From assembly GCA_047345645.1 (NCBI GenBank), contig JBLEFH010000002.1: a DNA stretch of 64,000 bases. The stretch is one strand, 5' to 3'. Below are positions 17,630 to 26,288 of the stretch, in pieces. A model generated the notes under the pieces. That model was not told the origin of the DNA. It saw only the letters and a program-made list of their open reading frames with translations, and did not search any database. The translations under genes were made by a program, and so were the position numbers. This DNA comes from JBLEFH01 sp047345645 (lineage in GTDB: Bacteria; Pseudomonadota; Alphaproteobacteria; Rhodobacterales; Rhodobacteraceae). How positions within the stretch are numbered: the stretch's first letter is position 1; every line of letters begins with the position of its first letter.

Positions 17630-19168
17630 ATGAGTTTCTTCAATGAGATGTATGATGGCGATGAGGTGCGGGTGCCCTATCGCCAGCTTGCGGAGTGGAT
17701 GGATCACCTCAGCGAAGCGGACCGGTCGCAAAAGCGGGCGGAGGCGGAGGCGATCTTCCGGCGCATCGGCATCACCTTCGCGGTTTATGGCGAGGGCGGC
17801 GATCCCGAGCGGTTGATCCCCTTCGACATGATGCCGCGGGTATTCACCGCGCCCGAATGGGACAATATGGAAGCGGGCGTGAAGCAGCGCGCGCGGGCGC
17901 TCAATATGTTCCTCAAGGATGTTTATCACCGGGGCGATTTCATCCGCGCGGACAAAATTCCGGGGCATCTCGTGTATCGCAATGCCGCCTATGAAAAGTC
18001 GGTGGTGGGCTTTGCGCCGCCGCGTGATGTTTACTCGCATATTGTTGGGATCGATTTGGTGCGCACCGGGCCGGATGAGTTCTTCGTGCTGGAGGACAAT
18101 TGCCGCACCCCCTCGGGCGTCTCTTACATGCTGGAGAACCGCGAGATCATGATGCGGCTCTTCCCGGATCTCTTCAAAGGCACGCGTATCCGCCCCGTGG
18201 ACAACTATCCGCAGATGCTGCGGCGGACTCTGCATTCGGTCGCGCCGAAGAAATGTGAGGGCGATCCGACGGCGGTGCTGCTTACGCCGGGGGCCTATAA
18301 CTCCGCCTATTACGAACACTCCTTCCTCGCTGACCTGATGGGGATCAATCTGGTGGAGGGGCAGGATCTCTTCGTCGAAGGCGATTTCGTCTATATGCGC
18401 ACGACCCAAGGGCCGCAGCGCGTGGATGTGATCTACCGCCGGATCGACGATGACTTTATCGACCCGCTCTGCTTCCGCCCGGACTCGATGCTCGGCATTC
18501 CGGGGCTGATGAATGTTTACCGCTCAGGCGGGGTGACGATCTGCTCCGCACCGGGGGCGGGTGTCGCCGATGACAAGGCGATCTACACCTACGTGCCGGA
18601 GATGATCCGCTTCTATCTCGGCGAGGAACCGATCCTCAAAAACGTGCCGACATGGCGCTGCTCCGAAGAAGATGACCTCAAATATGTGCTGGAGCATCTA
18701 GACGAGTTGGTGGTGAAAGAAGTCCACGGCTCGGGCGGCTACGGGATGCTGGTCGGCCCGGCGGCGAGCAAGAAAGAGCGTGAGGATTATGCCGAGCGGA
18801 TCAAGGCGGACCCGTCGGACTTCATCGCGCAGCCGACGCTCTCGCTCTCGACCGTGCCAACCTTTGTCGATCAGGGGCTGGCGCCGCGCCATGTGGATTT
18901 GCGGCCCTATTGTCTTGTTGGCAAGGATATTCAACTTTGTCCCGGCGGGCTGACGCGGGTGGCGATGCGCGAGGGCTCTCTGGTTGTCAACTCGTCCCAA
19001 GGGGGCGGCGTGAAGGATACGTGGGTCTTGGCGTCCTCCTCTGAGGGGGGTGAGAAAGAGTTCAACCCGCCGCCCAAAGAGCCGCCGCGCGCGCATCAGC
19101 AGGATGACCAACCCGCGCCGCCGATCTCGACCGTGCAGGATCAGGATGAAGGGGGGGCACAGCAGTGA
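17630..19168 (+). CDS. Circularly permuted ATP-grasp protein of the Anbu operon
   Basis: A 512-residue protein of the circularly permuted type-2 ATP-grasp family (DUF404/407). Recognisable blocks are FNEMYDGDEVR at the start, VLEDNCRTPSGVSY, LTPGAYNSAYYEHSFLA, LVKEVHGSGGYGM and DLRPYCLVG. The family is thought to ligate a carboxylate to an amine using ATP. The last 40 residues are a proline- and glutamine-rich disordered tail. It is the first gene of a four-gene operon with alpha-E, transglutaminase and Anbu peptidase, and its stop overlaps the next start by 4 bases (ATGA). Confidence 0.9.
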   Translation: MSFFNEMYDGDEVRVPYRQLAEWMDHLSEADRSQKRAEAEAIFRRIGITFAVYGEGGDPERLIPFDMMPRVFTAPEWDNMEAGVKQRARALNMFLKDVYHRGDFIRADKIPGHLVYRNAAYEKSVVGFAPPRDVYSHIVGIDLVRTGPDEFFVLEDNCRTPSGVSYMLENREIMMRLFPDLFKGTRIRPVDNYPQMLRRTLHSVAPKKCEGDPTAVLLTPGAYNSAYYEHSFLADLMGINLVEGQDLFVEGDFVYMRTTQGPQRVDVIYRRIDDDFIDPLCFRPDSMLGIPGLMNVYRSGGVTICSAPGAGVADDKAIYTYVPEMIRFYLGEEPILKNVPTWRCSEEDDLKYVLEHLDELVVKEVHGSGGYGMLVGPAASKKEREDYAERIKADPSDFIAQPTLSLSTVPTFVDQGLAPRHVDLRPYCLVGKDIQLCPGGLTRVAMREGSLVVNSSQGGGVKDTWVLASSSEGGEKEFNPPPKEPPRAHQQDDQPAPPISTVQDQDEGGAQQ

Positions 19169-20112
19169 TGCTTTCAAGAACCGCAGGAAATCTCTACTGG
19201 TCCGCCCGCTATCTGGAGCGCGCCGAAACCATGTCCCGCCTGCTCGATATGGGCTACCGCATGGCGCTCATTCCGGGCGCACGGGAGGGCTATCACAATG
19301 AATGGGAGTCGATCCTTACCGTCGCGGGCCGCTATGGCTTCGATGAGCGCTATGACGAGGTGAACAGCAGCAACGTGCTGGATTTCCTCTTCTTTGACCG
19401 CAGCAATTCCAGCTCCGTTGTCTCCTGCATCACCGCCGCGCGCGAGAACATCCGGGCGCAGCGAACGGCGGTGACCGCCGAAGTGTGGGACGCGCTCAAC
19501 GCTGGGTATCAGGAAATCCGCGGGCTGGAGGGGCAGAGCCGTTCCGCCGATGCGCTGCCGAAATTCTGCGAATGGACGCGGCGGGTCGCCAACCAGACTC
19601 GCGGCGCGATCGAGGGCACGCTGCTGCATGGCGATGGCTATGATTTCTACAATATCGGTGGCTATCTGGAGCGCGCGGGCGCGACGTCGCGGATCCTCGA
19701 TGTGAAATATTACGTCTTGCTGCCCTCGCTCGATGAGGTCGGCGGCGGTGTGGACAGCTATCAGTGGCAGACGCTGCTTCGGGCCATGTCCGCGCAGCGG
19801 CAATTTCACTGGGCGTATGGCGGGGACTATACCCCCGGAAAGATCGCGTCATTCTTCCTCAAGAACGAGAAGAACCCGCGCTCGCTCATTCACTGCATGG
19901 ATGAGATCGCCCTCCATCTCGACCACCTTTCGGAGCTTTACGGTACCGAGTTCGACGCGCAGAAAATGGTGCGCCGCTTCCGGGTGAGTCTGCGGGAAAT
20001 CCCGGTGGACGAGATCATTTCCGACGGTCTGCACGAGTTCCTGCAAGAGCGGCTCGGCAAGATCAACGAGCTGGGCGCGTCCCTGTCCGACACCTTTTTC
20101 TTTGGAGGGTAA
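19165..20112 (+). CDS. Alpha-E domain protein (DUF403)
   Basis: A 315-residue all-helical protein that opens with MLSRTAGNLYWSARYLERAE, the family signature, followed by an active-site-like LDMGYRMAL segment and NIGGYLERAGATSRILDVKYY. Alpha-E proteins are almost always encoded next to the circularly permuted ATP-grasp protein, and the two may act as one ligase-like unit. Coupling through ATGA upstream and a 3-base gap to the transglutaminase gene supports joint translation. Biochemical function is not established. Confidence 0.9.
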   Translation: MMLSRTAGNLYWSARYLERAETMSRLLDMGYRMALIPGAREGYHNEWESILTVAGRYGFDERYDEVNSSNVLDFLFFDRSNSSSVVSCITAARENIRAQRTAVTAEVWDALNAGYQEIRGLEGQSRSADALPKFCEWTRRVANQTRGAIEGTLLHGDGYDFYNIGGYLERAGATSRILDVKYYVLLPSLDEVGGGVDSYQWQTLLRAMSAQRQFHWAYGGDYTPGKIASFFLKNEKNPRSLIHCMDEIALHLDHLSELYGTEFDAQKMVRRFRVSLREIPVDEIISDGLHEFLQERLGKINELGASLSDTFFFGG

Positions 20113-20115
20113 GCG

Positions 20116-20928
20116 ATGATTTTGACTGTGCATCACACCACCCGCTACCGCTATGACGCCCCGGTGCGCTGGATTTTGCAAAGCCTGCGCATGACGCCGT
20201 CCATGTCTGACGGGCAGGACATCATAAACTGGGATGTCTCCGTGCCGGGCGCGACCTTTGGCGCGAGTTTCACCGATGGGGCGGGGGACAAGATCACCAC
20301 CGTTTCAACGCCGGGGCCGACCGAGGAAGTCACCGTGACCGTGACCGGCAAGGTCGAGACTGAGGACACGGCGGGCGTTCTGAAAGGCCACCGCGAGCGG
20401 ATTTCGCCGCTGGTCTATCTCACGCCGAGCAGCATGACGAAACCCGATGCCGCGCTCAGGGCGCTCGCTGCGGAGGTGAAGGGCAAAAGCCTCGCGCCGC
20501 TCGATCACAGCCATGCGCTCTCGCATCTGGTGGCCGAGCGCGTGCGCTATCTGCCGGGCGTGACCGAAGCCACAACCACCGCCGCCGAGGCGCTTCAGGC
20601 GGGGCAGGGCGTGTGTCAGGATCAGGCGCAGGTGCTTTGCGCGGTCGCCCGGCTCAACGGTCTGCCCGCGCGCTATATCTCCGGCTATCTGCAAGCGGAT
20701 GAGTTCGGCCAGGCCCATGATGCGGCCCACGCCTGGGCGGAGATCCATATCGACGGGCTCGGCTGGGTCGGCTTCGATGTGGCCAATCATTGCTGCCCGG
20801 ACGAGAAATATATCCGCGTCGGTTCGGGCCTTGATGCGCTGGACGCTGCGCCCATCCGGGGCACGGCTTATGGGCCATCGTCGCACCGGGTCGAAGTAAG
20901 CGTTGCCGTAACCGCCAAGGACAAGTAA
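20116..20928 (+). CDS. Transglutaminase-like cysteine protease family protein
   Basis: A 270-residue protein with an N-terminal beta domain (residues 1-110, starting LTVHHTTRYRYD) and a transglutaminase-like core. The catalytic triad is visible as Cys167 in GVCQDQA, His205 in AHAWAEI and Asp221 in GFDVAN. In this operon type it could cleave or remodel peptide or isopeptide bonds made by the ATP-grasp partner (inference). No signal peptide is present, so it is probably cytoplasmic with the rest of the operon. Confidence 0.9.
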   Translation: MILTVHHTTRYRYDAPVRWILQSLRMTPSMSDGQDIINWDVSVPGATFGASFTDGAGDKITTVSTPGPTEEVTVTVTGKVETEDTAGVLKGHRERISPLVYLTPSSMTKPDAALRALAAEVKGKSLAPLDHSHALSHLVAERVRYLPGVTEATTTAAEALQAGQGVCQDQAQVLCAVARLNGLPARYISGYLQADEFGQAHDAAHAWAEIHIDGLGWVGFDVANHCCPDEKYIRVGSGLDALDAAPIRGTAYGPSSHRVEVSVAVTAKDK

Positions 20929-20955
20929 ACCCATCCTCGATTTTTGGGGGTTTCT

Positions 20956-21672
20956 ATGACCTATTGTGTTGGCGTTCTGGTCGATGCCGGGTTGGTGCTG
21001 CTGTCCGATACGCGCACCAATGCCGGGCTCGACAACATCTCGACCTATCGCAAGCTGTTCATCTTTGAAGAGCCGGGCGACCGGGTGATCTGTCTGCAAA
21101 CGGCGGGCTCGCTCTCGGTCACGCAAACGGTGCTGGCTCGGATCAATGAGGCGATCAAGGCGGAAGATGGCCGCCCGTCTCTGATGACTTGCGAGACGAT
21201 GCTGGAAGTTGCCGAAATGGTCGGCGGGATGCTGCGCGAGGTCTCCACCGATATTCAAAGCCGCCTTGGCCAGAAGGGCGGCGGCTCCGCCTCGATCCTG
21301 CTGTCGGGCCAACTCAAGGGCGGGCAGATGCGGCTCTTCCTGCTCTATGACGCGGGCAATTTCATCGAGGCGACGGATGACACACCCTTCCTGCAAATCG
21401 GCGAGCATAAATACGGCAAACCGATCCTCGACCGCGTGATCGACCGCTCGGTTTCGCTCGCCGAAGCGCGCAAGGCGGCGCTGCTGTCGATGGACAGCAC
21501 GATCCGCTCGAACCTCTCCGTCGGGATGCCGCTCGATCTCGTGACCATCCCGCGCGACGAATGGCGGGTCGAGAGCCGCGAGCGCTTTGAGGCGGGGGAT
21601 GAGAAAATCGCGGGCATGTCGGAGGCGTGGAGCCGGGCGCTTCGCGACGCCTACACGCAGATCGAGATTTAA
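20956..21672 (+). CDS. Anbu proteasome-like peptidase (ancestral beta subunit)
   Basis: A 238-residue Ntn-hydrolase of the COG3484/Anbu type. The ATG at 20956 is chosen because GGGGG precedes it and because Met removal exposes Thr2, the expected nucleophile (MTYCVGVL). An in-frame GTG/ATG at 20944 would bury it. SDTRTNAGLDNI and GSASILLSG are characteristic. Anbu forms ring or helical assemblies related to HslV and 20S beta subunits, but substrates are unknown. Its conserved partners ATP-grasp, alpha-E and transglutaminase are all upstream. Confidence 0.9.
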   Translation: MTYCVGVLVDAGLVLLSDTRTNAGLDNISTYRKLFIFEEPGDRVICLQTAGSLSVTQTVLARINEAIKAEDGRPSLMTCETMLEVAEMVGGMLREVSTDIQSRLGQKGGGSASILLSGQLKGGQMRLFLLYDAGNFIEATDDTPFLQIGEHKYGKPILDRVIDRSVSLAEARKAALLSMDSTIRSNLSVGMPLDLVTIPRDEWRVESRERFEAGDEKIAGMSEAWSRALRDAYTQIEI

Positions 21673-21685
21673 ACCGCTGATAAAA

Positions 21686-21726
21686 AAAGAAACGCCGCGC
21701 GAGCCAGAGCCCGCGCGGCGTTTTTT
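21686..21726. terminator. Bidirectional terminator between Anbu and katG
   Basis: A 9-base perfect GC stem (arms 21693-21701 and 21712-21720, extended by AA/TT pairs) and a 10-base loop are flanked by an A-run on the left and TTTTTT on the right. It can stop the Anbu operon on the plus strand and katG on the minus strand. Confidence 0.88.
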
Positions 21727-21744
21727 CATGTCAGACGTTCGAGC

Positions 21745-23916
21745 TTAAATGTCGAAACGGTCCGCGTTCATCACCTTGGTCCAGGCGGCAACGAAATCCT
21801 TGACGAATTTCTCTTTGTTGTCGTCCTGCGCATAAACCTCGGCATAGGCGCGGAGGATGGAGTTCGACCCGAAGACCAGATCGACGCGCGAGGCGGTCCA
21901 TTTGGTCTCATCCGTGTTGCGATCACGGATCTCATAGGTCTGCTTGTCCACCGGCACCCATTTGTTGGCCATGTCGGTCAGGTTGACGAAGAAATCATTC
22001 GTCAGCTGGCCTTCACGGTCGGTGAAGACGCCGTGTTTGTTGTCTTCATAATTGGCACCGATCACGCGCATCCCGCCAACCAGCGCGGTCATTTCCGGCG
22101 CGGTGAGGCCGAGAAGCTGGGTGTGATCCAGCATCATTTCCTCGGGGCTGACCACATAATCGGTCTTCTGGTAGTTGCGATAGCCATCGACCAGTCGCTC
22201 CAGTGGCTCAAAGGATTCCGCATCGGTCTGCTCGGCGGTCGCATCACCGCGGCCCGGCGCGAACGGCACTTCAACATCGTGACCAGCCGCTTTCGCCGCG
22301 ATCTCGACGCCGACATTGCCCGCCAGAACGATCACATCAGCCACGCTCGCGCCATGCTCGTTGGCAATCGGCTCAAGCACGCCGAGCACACGCTGAAGGC
22401 GGGCCGGCTCGTTGCCTTCCCAATCCCTTTGCGGCTCAAGACGGATGCGCGCGCCATTGGCACCGCCCCGCATATCCGAGCCGCGGAAGGTCTTCGCGCT
22501 GTTCCACGCGGTCGACATCATATCGCTGACCGAGAGGCCGCTATTGGCGATCGCCGATTTCACCGCATCGACGTTGTAGCTCGTGCTGCCTGCGGGGATC
22601 GGATCCTGCCAGATCAGATCTTCGCTCGGCACGTCCGGTCCGAAATAGCGATCCTTCGGCCCCATATCGCGGTGGGTCAGCTTGTACCATGCCTTGGCGA
22701 AGGTCTCCGAGAAATACTGATGATCTTCGCGGAACTTCTCCATATAGCTGCGGTAGATCGGGTCCACCTTCATCGCCATATCGGCGTCGGTCATCATCGG
22801 CATGGTGCGGATCGACGGGTCTTCCACATCGACCGGCTTGTCCTCTTCGGCAATCTCGACCGGCTCCCACTGGAACGCGCCTGCGGGGCTTTTCGTGATC
22901 TGCCACTCATGGTCGAGCAGCATCTTGAAATAGCCATCGTCGAACTGGGTGGGATGGGTCGTCCATGCGCCCTCGGGCCCGCCAACCATCTGATCGCGGC
23001 CAATGCCGCGGCCCTTGGTGTTCACCCAGCCAAGGCCCTGAAATTCCGGGCCAGCCGCTTCAGGCACCGGGCTCAGATCGTCCGGATCGCCATTGCCGTG
23101 ACATTTGCCGATGGTGTGGCCGCCTGCGGTCAGCGCGGCGGTTTCTTCGTCATTCATCGCCATGCGCTTGAAGGTCTCGCGCACCTGATCCGCCGTTTTC
23201 TGCGGGTCCGGCTGGCCGTTGACGCCTTCCGGGTTCACATAGATGAGGCCCATCTGCACAGCAGCGAGCGGGTTCTCCATGGTTTCCGGCTGATCGACAT
23301 TCTCGTAACGCTCATCGGACGGTGCGAGCCATTCTTTCTCCGCGCCCCAATAGGTGTCTTTCTCCGGGTGCCAGATGTCTTCGCGGCCAAAGGCGAAGCC
23401 ATAGGTTTTGAGGCCAGCGACTTCATAGGCAATCGTGCCCGAGAGGATCATCAGGTCGGCCCAGGAAATCTTGTTGCCGTATTTCTTCTTGATCGGCCAA
23501 AGCAGACGGCGGCCCTTATCGGTGTTCGCGTTGTCCGGCCAGCTGTTGAGAGGGGCGAAACGCTGGTTGCCCGTGCCGCCGCCGCCGCGCCCGTCTTCGA
23601 GACGGTAGGAGCCTGCCGCGTGCCACGCAACGCGCGCAAACATGCCGACATAGCTGCCCCAATCGGCGGGCCACCAGTCCTGGCTGTTGTTCATCAGGTC
23701 GCGCAGATCCTGCTTCAGCGCTTCCACGTCCAGCTTTTTCAGCTCTTCGCGGTAATCGAAATCGAGGCCCATCGGGTCCGACTTGCGGTCATGCTGGTGC
23801 AGAATGTCGAGATTGAGCGCATTCGGCCACCAATCCATGACCGAGTTGTCATGGCTGGTGTTGCCACCATGCATGACGGGGCAGCCGCCACCTTTGGTTA
23901 CGTCGCTTCCATCCAT
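21745..23916 (-). CDS. katG: Catalase-peroxidase
   Basis: A 723-residue haem enzyme with two peroxidase-like halves. The distal triad Arg95-Trp98-His99 is in ARVAWHAAGSYR, Tyr226 (LIYVNPEG) and Met252 complete the Trp-Tyr-Met crosslink of catalase activity, and the proximal ligand is His267 in GGHTIGKCHG. No signal peptide is visible, so it is cytoplasmic. It removes H2O2. It is divergent from oxyR across about 160 bases, which indicates control by OxyR. A GGAG site precedes the ATG. Confidence 0.96.
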   Translation of the reverse strand: MDGSDVTKGGGCPVMHGGNTSHDNSVMDWWPNALNLDILHQHDRKSDPMGLDFDYREELKKLDVEALKQDLRDLMNNSQDWWPADWGSYVGMFARVAWHAAGSYRLEDGRGGGGTGNQRFAPLNSWPDNANTDKGRRLLWPIKKKYGNKISWADLMILSGTIAYEVAGLKTYGFAFGREDIWHPEKDTYWGAEKEWLAPSDERYENVDQPETMENPLAAVQMGLIYVNPEGVNGQPDPQKTADQVRETFKRMAMNDEETAALTAGGHTIGKCHGNGDPDDLSPVPEAAGPEFQGLGWVNTKGRGIGRDQMVGGPEGAWTTHPTQFDDGYFKMLLDHEWQITKSPAGAFQWEPVEIAEEDKPVDVEDPSIRTMPMMTDADMAMKVDPIYRSYMEKFREDHQYFSETFAKAWYKLTHRDMGPKDRYFGPDVPSEDLIWQDPIPAGSTSYNVDAVKSAIANSGLSVSDMMSTAWNSAKTFRGSDMRGGANGARIRLEPQRDWEGNEPARLQRVLGVLEPIANEHGASVADVIVLAGNVGVEIAAKAAGHDVEVPFAPGRGDATAEQTDAESFEPLERLVDGYRNYQKTDYVVSPEEMMLDHTQLLGLTAPEMTALVGGMRVIGANYEDNKHGVFTDREGQLTNDFFVNLTDMANKWVPVDKQTYEIRDRNTDETKWTASRVDLVFGSNSILRAYAEVYAQDDNKEKFVKDFVAAWTKVMNADRFDI

Positions 23917-24075
23917 TGCGGGTCTCCTTGTTTCACATGTGATTGGGAGATGTGCCCTGTCCGTCGCCAGAAGGTTCTGGCTGCGTGAGGCGATTCATCT
24001 CCGTTGCCAGCTTCTTAGCAAATTCACGCGATAGAGAAAAATTGTATTTTCTGAATTATCTGATAGGAAAATCTT

Positions 24076-24975
24076 ATGGACATATCGATGAAGCAACTCC
24101 GCTATTTCGACGCGCTCGCGCGGGTCGGGCATTTCGGTCAGGCGGCGCGGGACTGTTCGATCTCACAGCCCGCGCTGTCTGTGCAAATTCGCGAGCTGGA
24201 GGAAACGGTTGGCGCGCCGCTGGTCGAGCGGGGCGGGCGGCAGGTGAGTCTCACCAGCCTCGGGGAAGCCTTCGCCGCGCGGGTTCACGATATCTTGCAG
24301 GATGTCGACGCGCTTGGCGATCTGGCGCGCGCCTCGCGCGGTGCGCTTGCCGGGCGGCTCCGGATTGGCGTGATCCCGACGATTGCGCCCTATCTGCTGC
24401 CCTGGCTGATCCAGCGGCTCGGGGAGGACATGCCGGGGCTCGACCTGCATCCGCGCGAGACCACCACGGCGCGGCTGATCGCCGATTTGCGGGACGGGCG
24501 GCTTGACACGGCGATTGTTGCGCTCCCAGTGTCCGAGCCTTCGCTGACCGAAACTGCTTTGTTTGACGAAGAATTCGTGCTGGTTCGCCCCCTCGGAGAC
24601 GCCGAAAAACCCGTGCCGCGACCCGAAAAATTGCGCGAGATGCGCCTTCTCTTGTTGGAGGAAGGGCATTGTTTTCGCGATCAGGCGCTGACCTTTTGTG
24701 AAATGTCCTCCGCACCGCCGCGCGATTTGATGGAAGGCAGCTCGCTCGCGACTCTCGTCCAGATGGTGGGCGCTGGGATCGGGGTGACGCTCATCCCCGA
24801 TATGGCCGTGCCGGTGGAGACGGCCTCTGCAGGCGTCTCCGTTGCGCGCCTCTCGCCGCCGCCGACGCGCACCATCGGCATGGTCTGGCGCAAGACGACG
24901 CCGCTGACCGATCACCTCCAGCAGATTGCCGGGATTTTGAAAACGGCGGGGCAGGCGGAGCTGCGGCTCGGTTAA
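24076..24975 (+). CDS. oxyR: Hydrogen peroxide-sensing LysR regulator OxyR
   Basis: A 299-residue LysR-type regulator with a helix-turn-helix at residues about 18-37 (HFGQAARDCSISQPALSVQI). The redox pair is in EEGHCFRDQALTFC: Cys199 and Cys208 fall at the same numbers as in Escherichia coli OxyR, which supports disulfide-switched sensing of H2O2. It diverges from katG. AGGA lies 8 bases before the ATG. The stop shares TTAA with the convergent MarR gene. Confidence 0.95.
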   Translation: MDISMKQLRYFDALARVGHFGQAARDCSISQPALSVQIRELEETVGAPLVERGGRQVSLTSLGEAFAARVHDILQDVDALGDLARASRGALAGRLRIGVIPTIAPYLLPWLIQRLGEDMPGLDLHPRETTTARLIADLRDGRLDTAIVALPVSEPSLTETALFDEEFVLVRPLGDAEKPVPRPEKLREMRLLLLEEGHCFRDQALTFCEMSSAPPRDLMEGSSLATLVQMVGAGIGVTLIPDMAVPVETASAGVSVARLSPPPTRTIGMVWRKTTPLTDHLQQIAGILKTAGQAELRLG

Positions 24976-25445
24976 CCAACCTCGCCCGGTGTCAGCACCG
25001 GCGCGATGTCGTCCGCATCGGACGCATTGAGCAGGCTCGCCACCCGTTCGAGGGAGGCAATCAGCATCGCCTGCTCCCAATCATCCAGCGCGCTAAACCC
25101 TTGTTCAAACTGGCTTTGCAGCGGGTTCGGCGCACTTTCGAGCAGCGCGCGACCCGCATCGGTGATGTAAATCAAAACCTGCCGCCGGTCGCTTTCCGAC
25201 TTGCGCCGCTCGATCAGATTTTTCTCCGCCAGCTTGTTCAAAAGCGCCGTCGTGGTCGCTTGCGTGATGCTCATTTTCTGCGACAGCGCCGTCGGCGTTT
25301 GCGCCGCCGCCTCCGCAATGGTCGAGAGCAAAAACATCTGCGAGGCGGTCAGATCCGTCTGCGCCGCGATCTGGCGGGCATGGGTCTCCGTGGCGCGCAG
25401 GATTCGGCGCAGGGCGATGAGAGCGGTTTCCGAACGTGTCGGCAT
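24972..25445 (-). CDS. ectR: MarR-family regulator, probable ectoine operon repressor
   Basis: A 157-residue winged-helix protein. The recognition region is TALSQKMSITQATTTALLNKL, followed by the wing RRKSESDRRQVLIYIT with the conserved Asp-Arg. I prefer the start at 25445 (MPTRSE), which has AGGA 7 bases upstream, over 25475. It is divergent from ectA across about 210 bases, the arrangement of EctR, a MarR repressor that responds to osmotic state. The name is inferred from context, not from a direct match. Two palindromes in the intergenic region are possible binding sites. Confidence 0.82.
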   Translation of the reverse strand: MPTRSETALIALRRILRATETHARQIAAQTDLTASQMFLLSTIAEAAAQTPTALSQKMSITQATTTALLNKLAEKNLIERRKSESDRRQVLIYITDAGRALLESAPNPLQSQFEQGFSALDDWEQAMLIASLERVASLLNASDADDIAPVLTPGEVG

Positions 25446-25509
25446 GGCGGTTCCTAAAATTGGTTCGACGGCCATAATTTGCCTATCGAAGGGACTAAAG
25501 CGCTTTTAG

Positions 25510-25524
25510 GCCTGTAATATAGGC
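25510..25524. promoter_or_regulatory. Candidate MarR operator 1 (palindrome near ectR)
   Basis: GCCTGTA-A-TATAGGC is a 15-base dyad with one mismatch, 65 bases upstream of the ectR start. A further GCCTAT half-site lies just upstream of that gene (about 25487). Size and symmetry are right for a MarR dimer. This could be autoregulation. Confidence 0.4.
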
Positions 25525-25615
25525 AAGACAAGCCTCAAATGCCGCTATGAACGCGTGAAATGGACGTCGGGTCCGCGCAATTTTCTTCCCCGACATGGTT
25601 GATTTGCTGCGCTGC

Positions 25616-25632
25616 ATCGAATATATTTCGAT
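25616..25632. promoter_or_regulatory. Candidate MarR operator 2 (palindrome near ectA)
   Basis: ATCGAA-TATAT-TTCGAT is a perfect 17-base inverted repeat with a TATAT centre, 25 bases before the ectA start. Its position over a likely promoter or early leader would allow repression. It differs in sequence from the palindrome at 25510, so at most one consensus can hold. Confidence 0.45.
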
Positions 25633-25657
25633 CAACGAAACAAATTTGGGCTTTGTT

Positions 25658-26221
25658 ATGACCTTGGATGCAACCACCCAAGCGGCTGTTGCTGCCAATG
25701 ATGCGCAACCAGTAGAGCGCTCGCCAATTACCTTCCGCGAGCCGACCATAGAGGACGGCTCGGACATCTGGAACCTGATCGGCGATTGCGACCCGCTGGA
25801 CGAGAACTCGATGTATTGCAACCTCGTGCAATGCGACCATTTCGCAGAGACCTGCGTTCTGGCCGCGCAGGACGATGAGGTTGTGGGCTGGATCTCGGCG
25901 CATTTGCCGCCTTCCGAGGACGACGTGCTGTTCATCTGGCAGGTCGCGGTGGCGGACAAGGCGCGCGGGCAAGGGCTCGCCTCGCGGATGCTGCGGCAGA
26001 TCCTGTCGCGCAGCGTGTGCGGCCATGTGACCCGCCTGCAAACCACGATCACCAAGGACAACGACGCATCCTGGGCGCTCTTCACCAAGCTGGCCAAGGA
26101 TATGGATGCGGCGCTGAGTGACGAGCCCTATTTCAAGAAAGAGGCTCATTTCGACGGGGAGCACGCGACCGAACATCTGGTCACGATCCGTTTCCCGGAG
26201 GCGCTGGAAAGCGTCGCCTGA
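25658..26221 (+). CDS. ectA: L-2,4-diaminobutyrate acetyltransferase
   Basis: A 187-residue GNAT enzyme. FREPTIEDGSDIW, YCNLVQCDHFAETCVLA and the acetyl-CoA motif VAVADKARGQGLASRML are diagnostic of EctA. It acetylates L-2,4-diaminobutyrate at N4, the second step to ectoine. The start at 25658 (MTLDATTQ) fits family length; an earlier ATG at 25595 would run through the palindrome. It is the first gene of ectA-ectB-ectC-ask. Confidence 0.95.
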   Translation: MTLDATTQAAVAANDAQPVERSPITFREPTIEDGSDIWNLIGDCDPLDENSMYCNLVQCDHFAETCVLAAQDDEVVGWISAHLPPSEDDVLFIWQVAVADKARGQGLASRMLRQILSRSVCGHVTRLQTTITKDNDASWALFTKLAKDMDAALSDEPYFKKEAHFDGEHATEHLVTIRFPEALESVA

Positions 26222-26288
26222 GCCAAACCCAACGACTTCTGAATAACTGTCACCGCCGCGAGGCTTCTTGCGGCAGGAAGGACTTTTC

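Noticed and set aside
23917..24075. OxyR binding sites between katG and oxyR
   Set aside because: Two ATAG motifs exist (24031, 24063), but their spacing does not match the 22-base repeat of the OxyR site and the partner CTAT halves are missing; no site is called.
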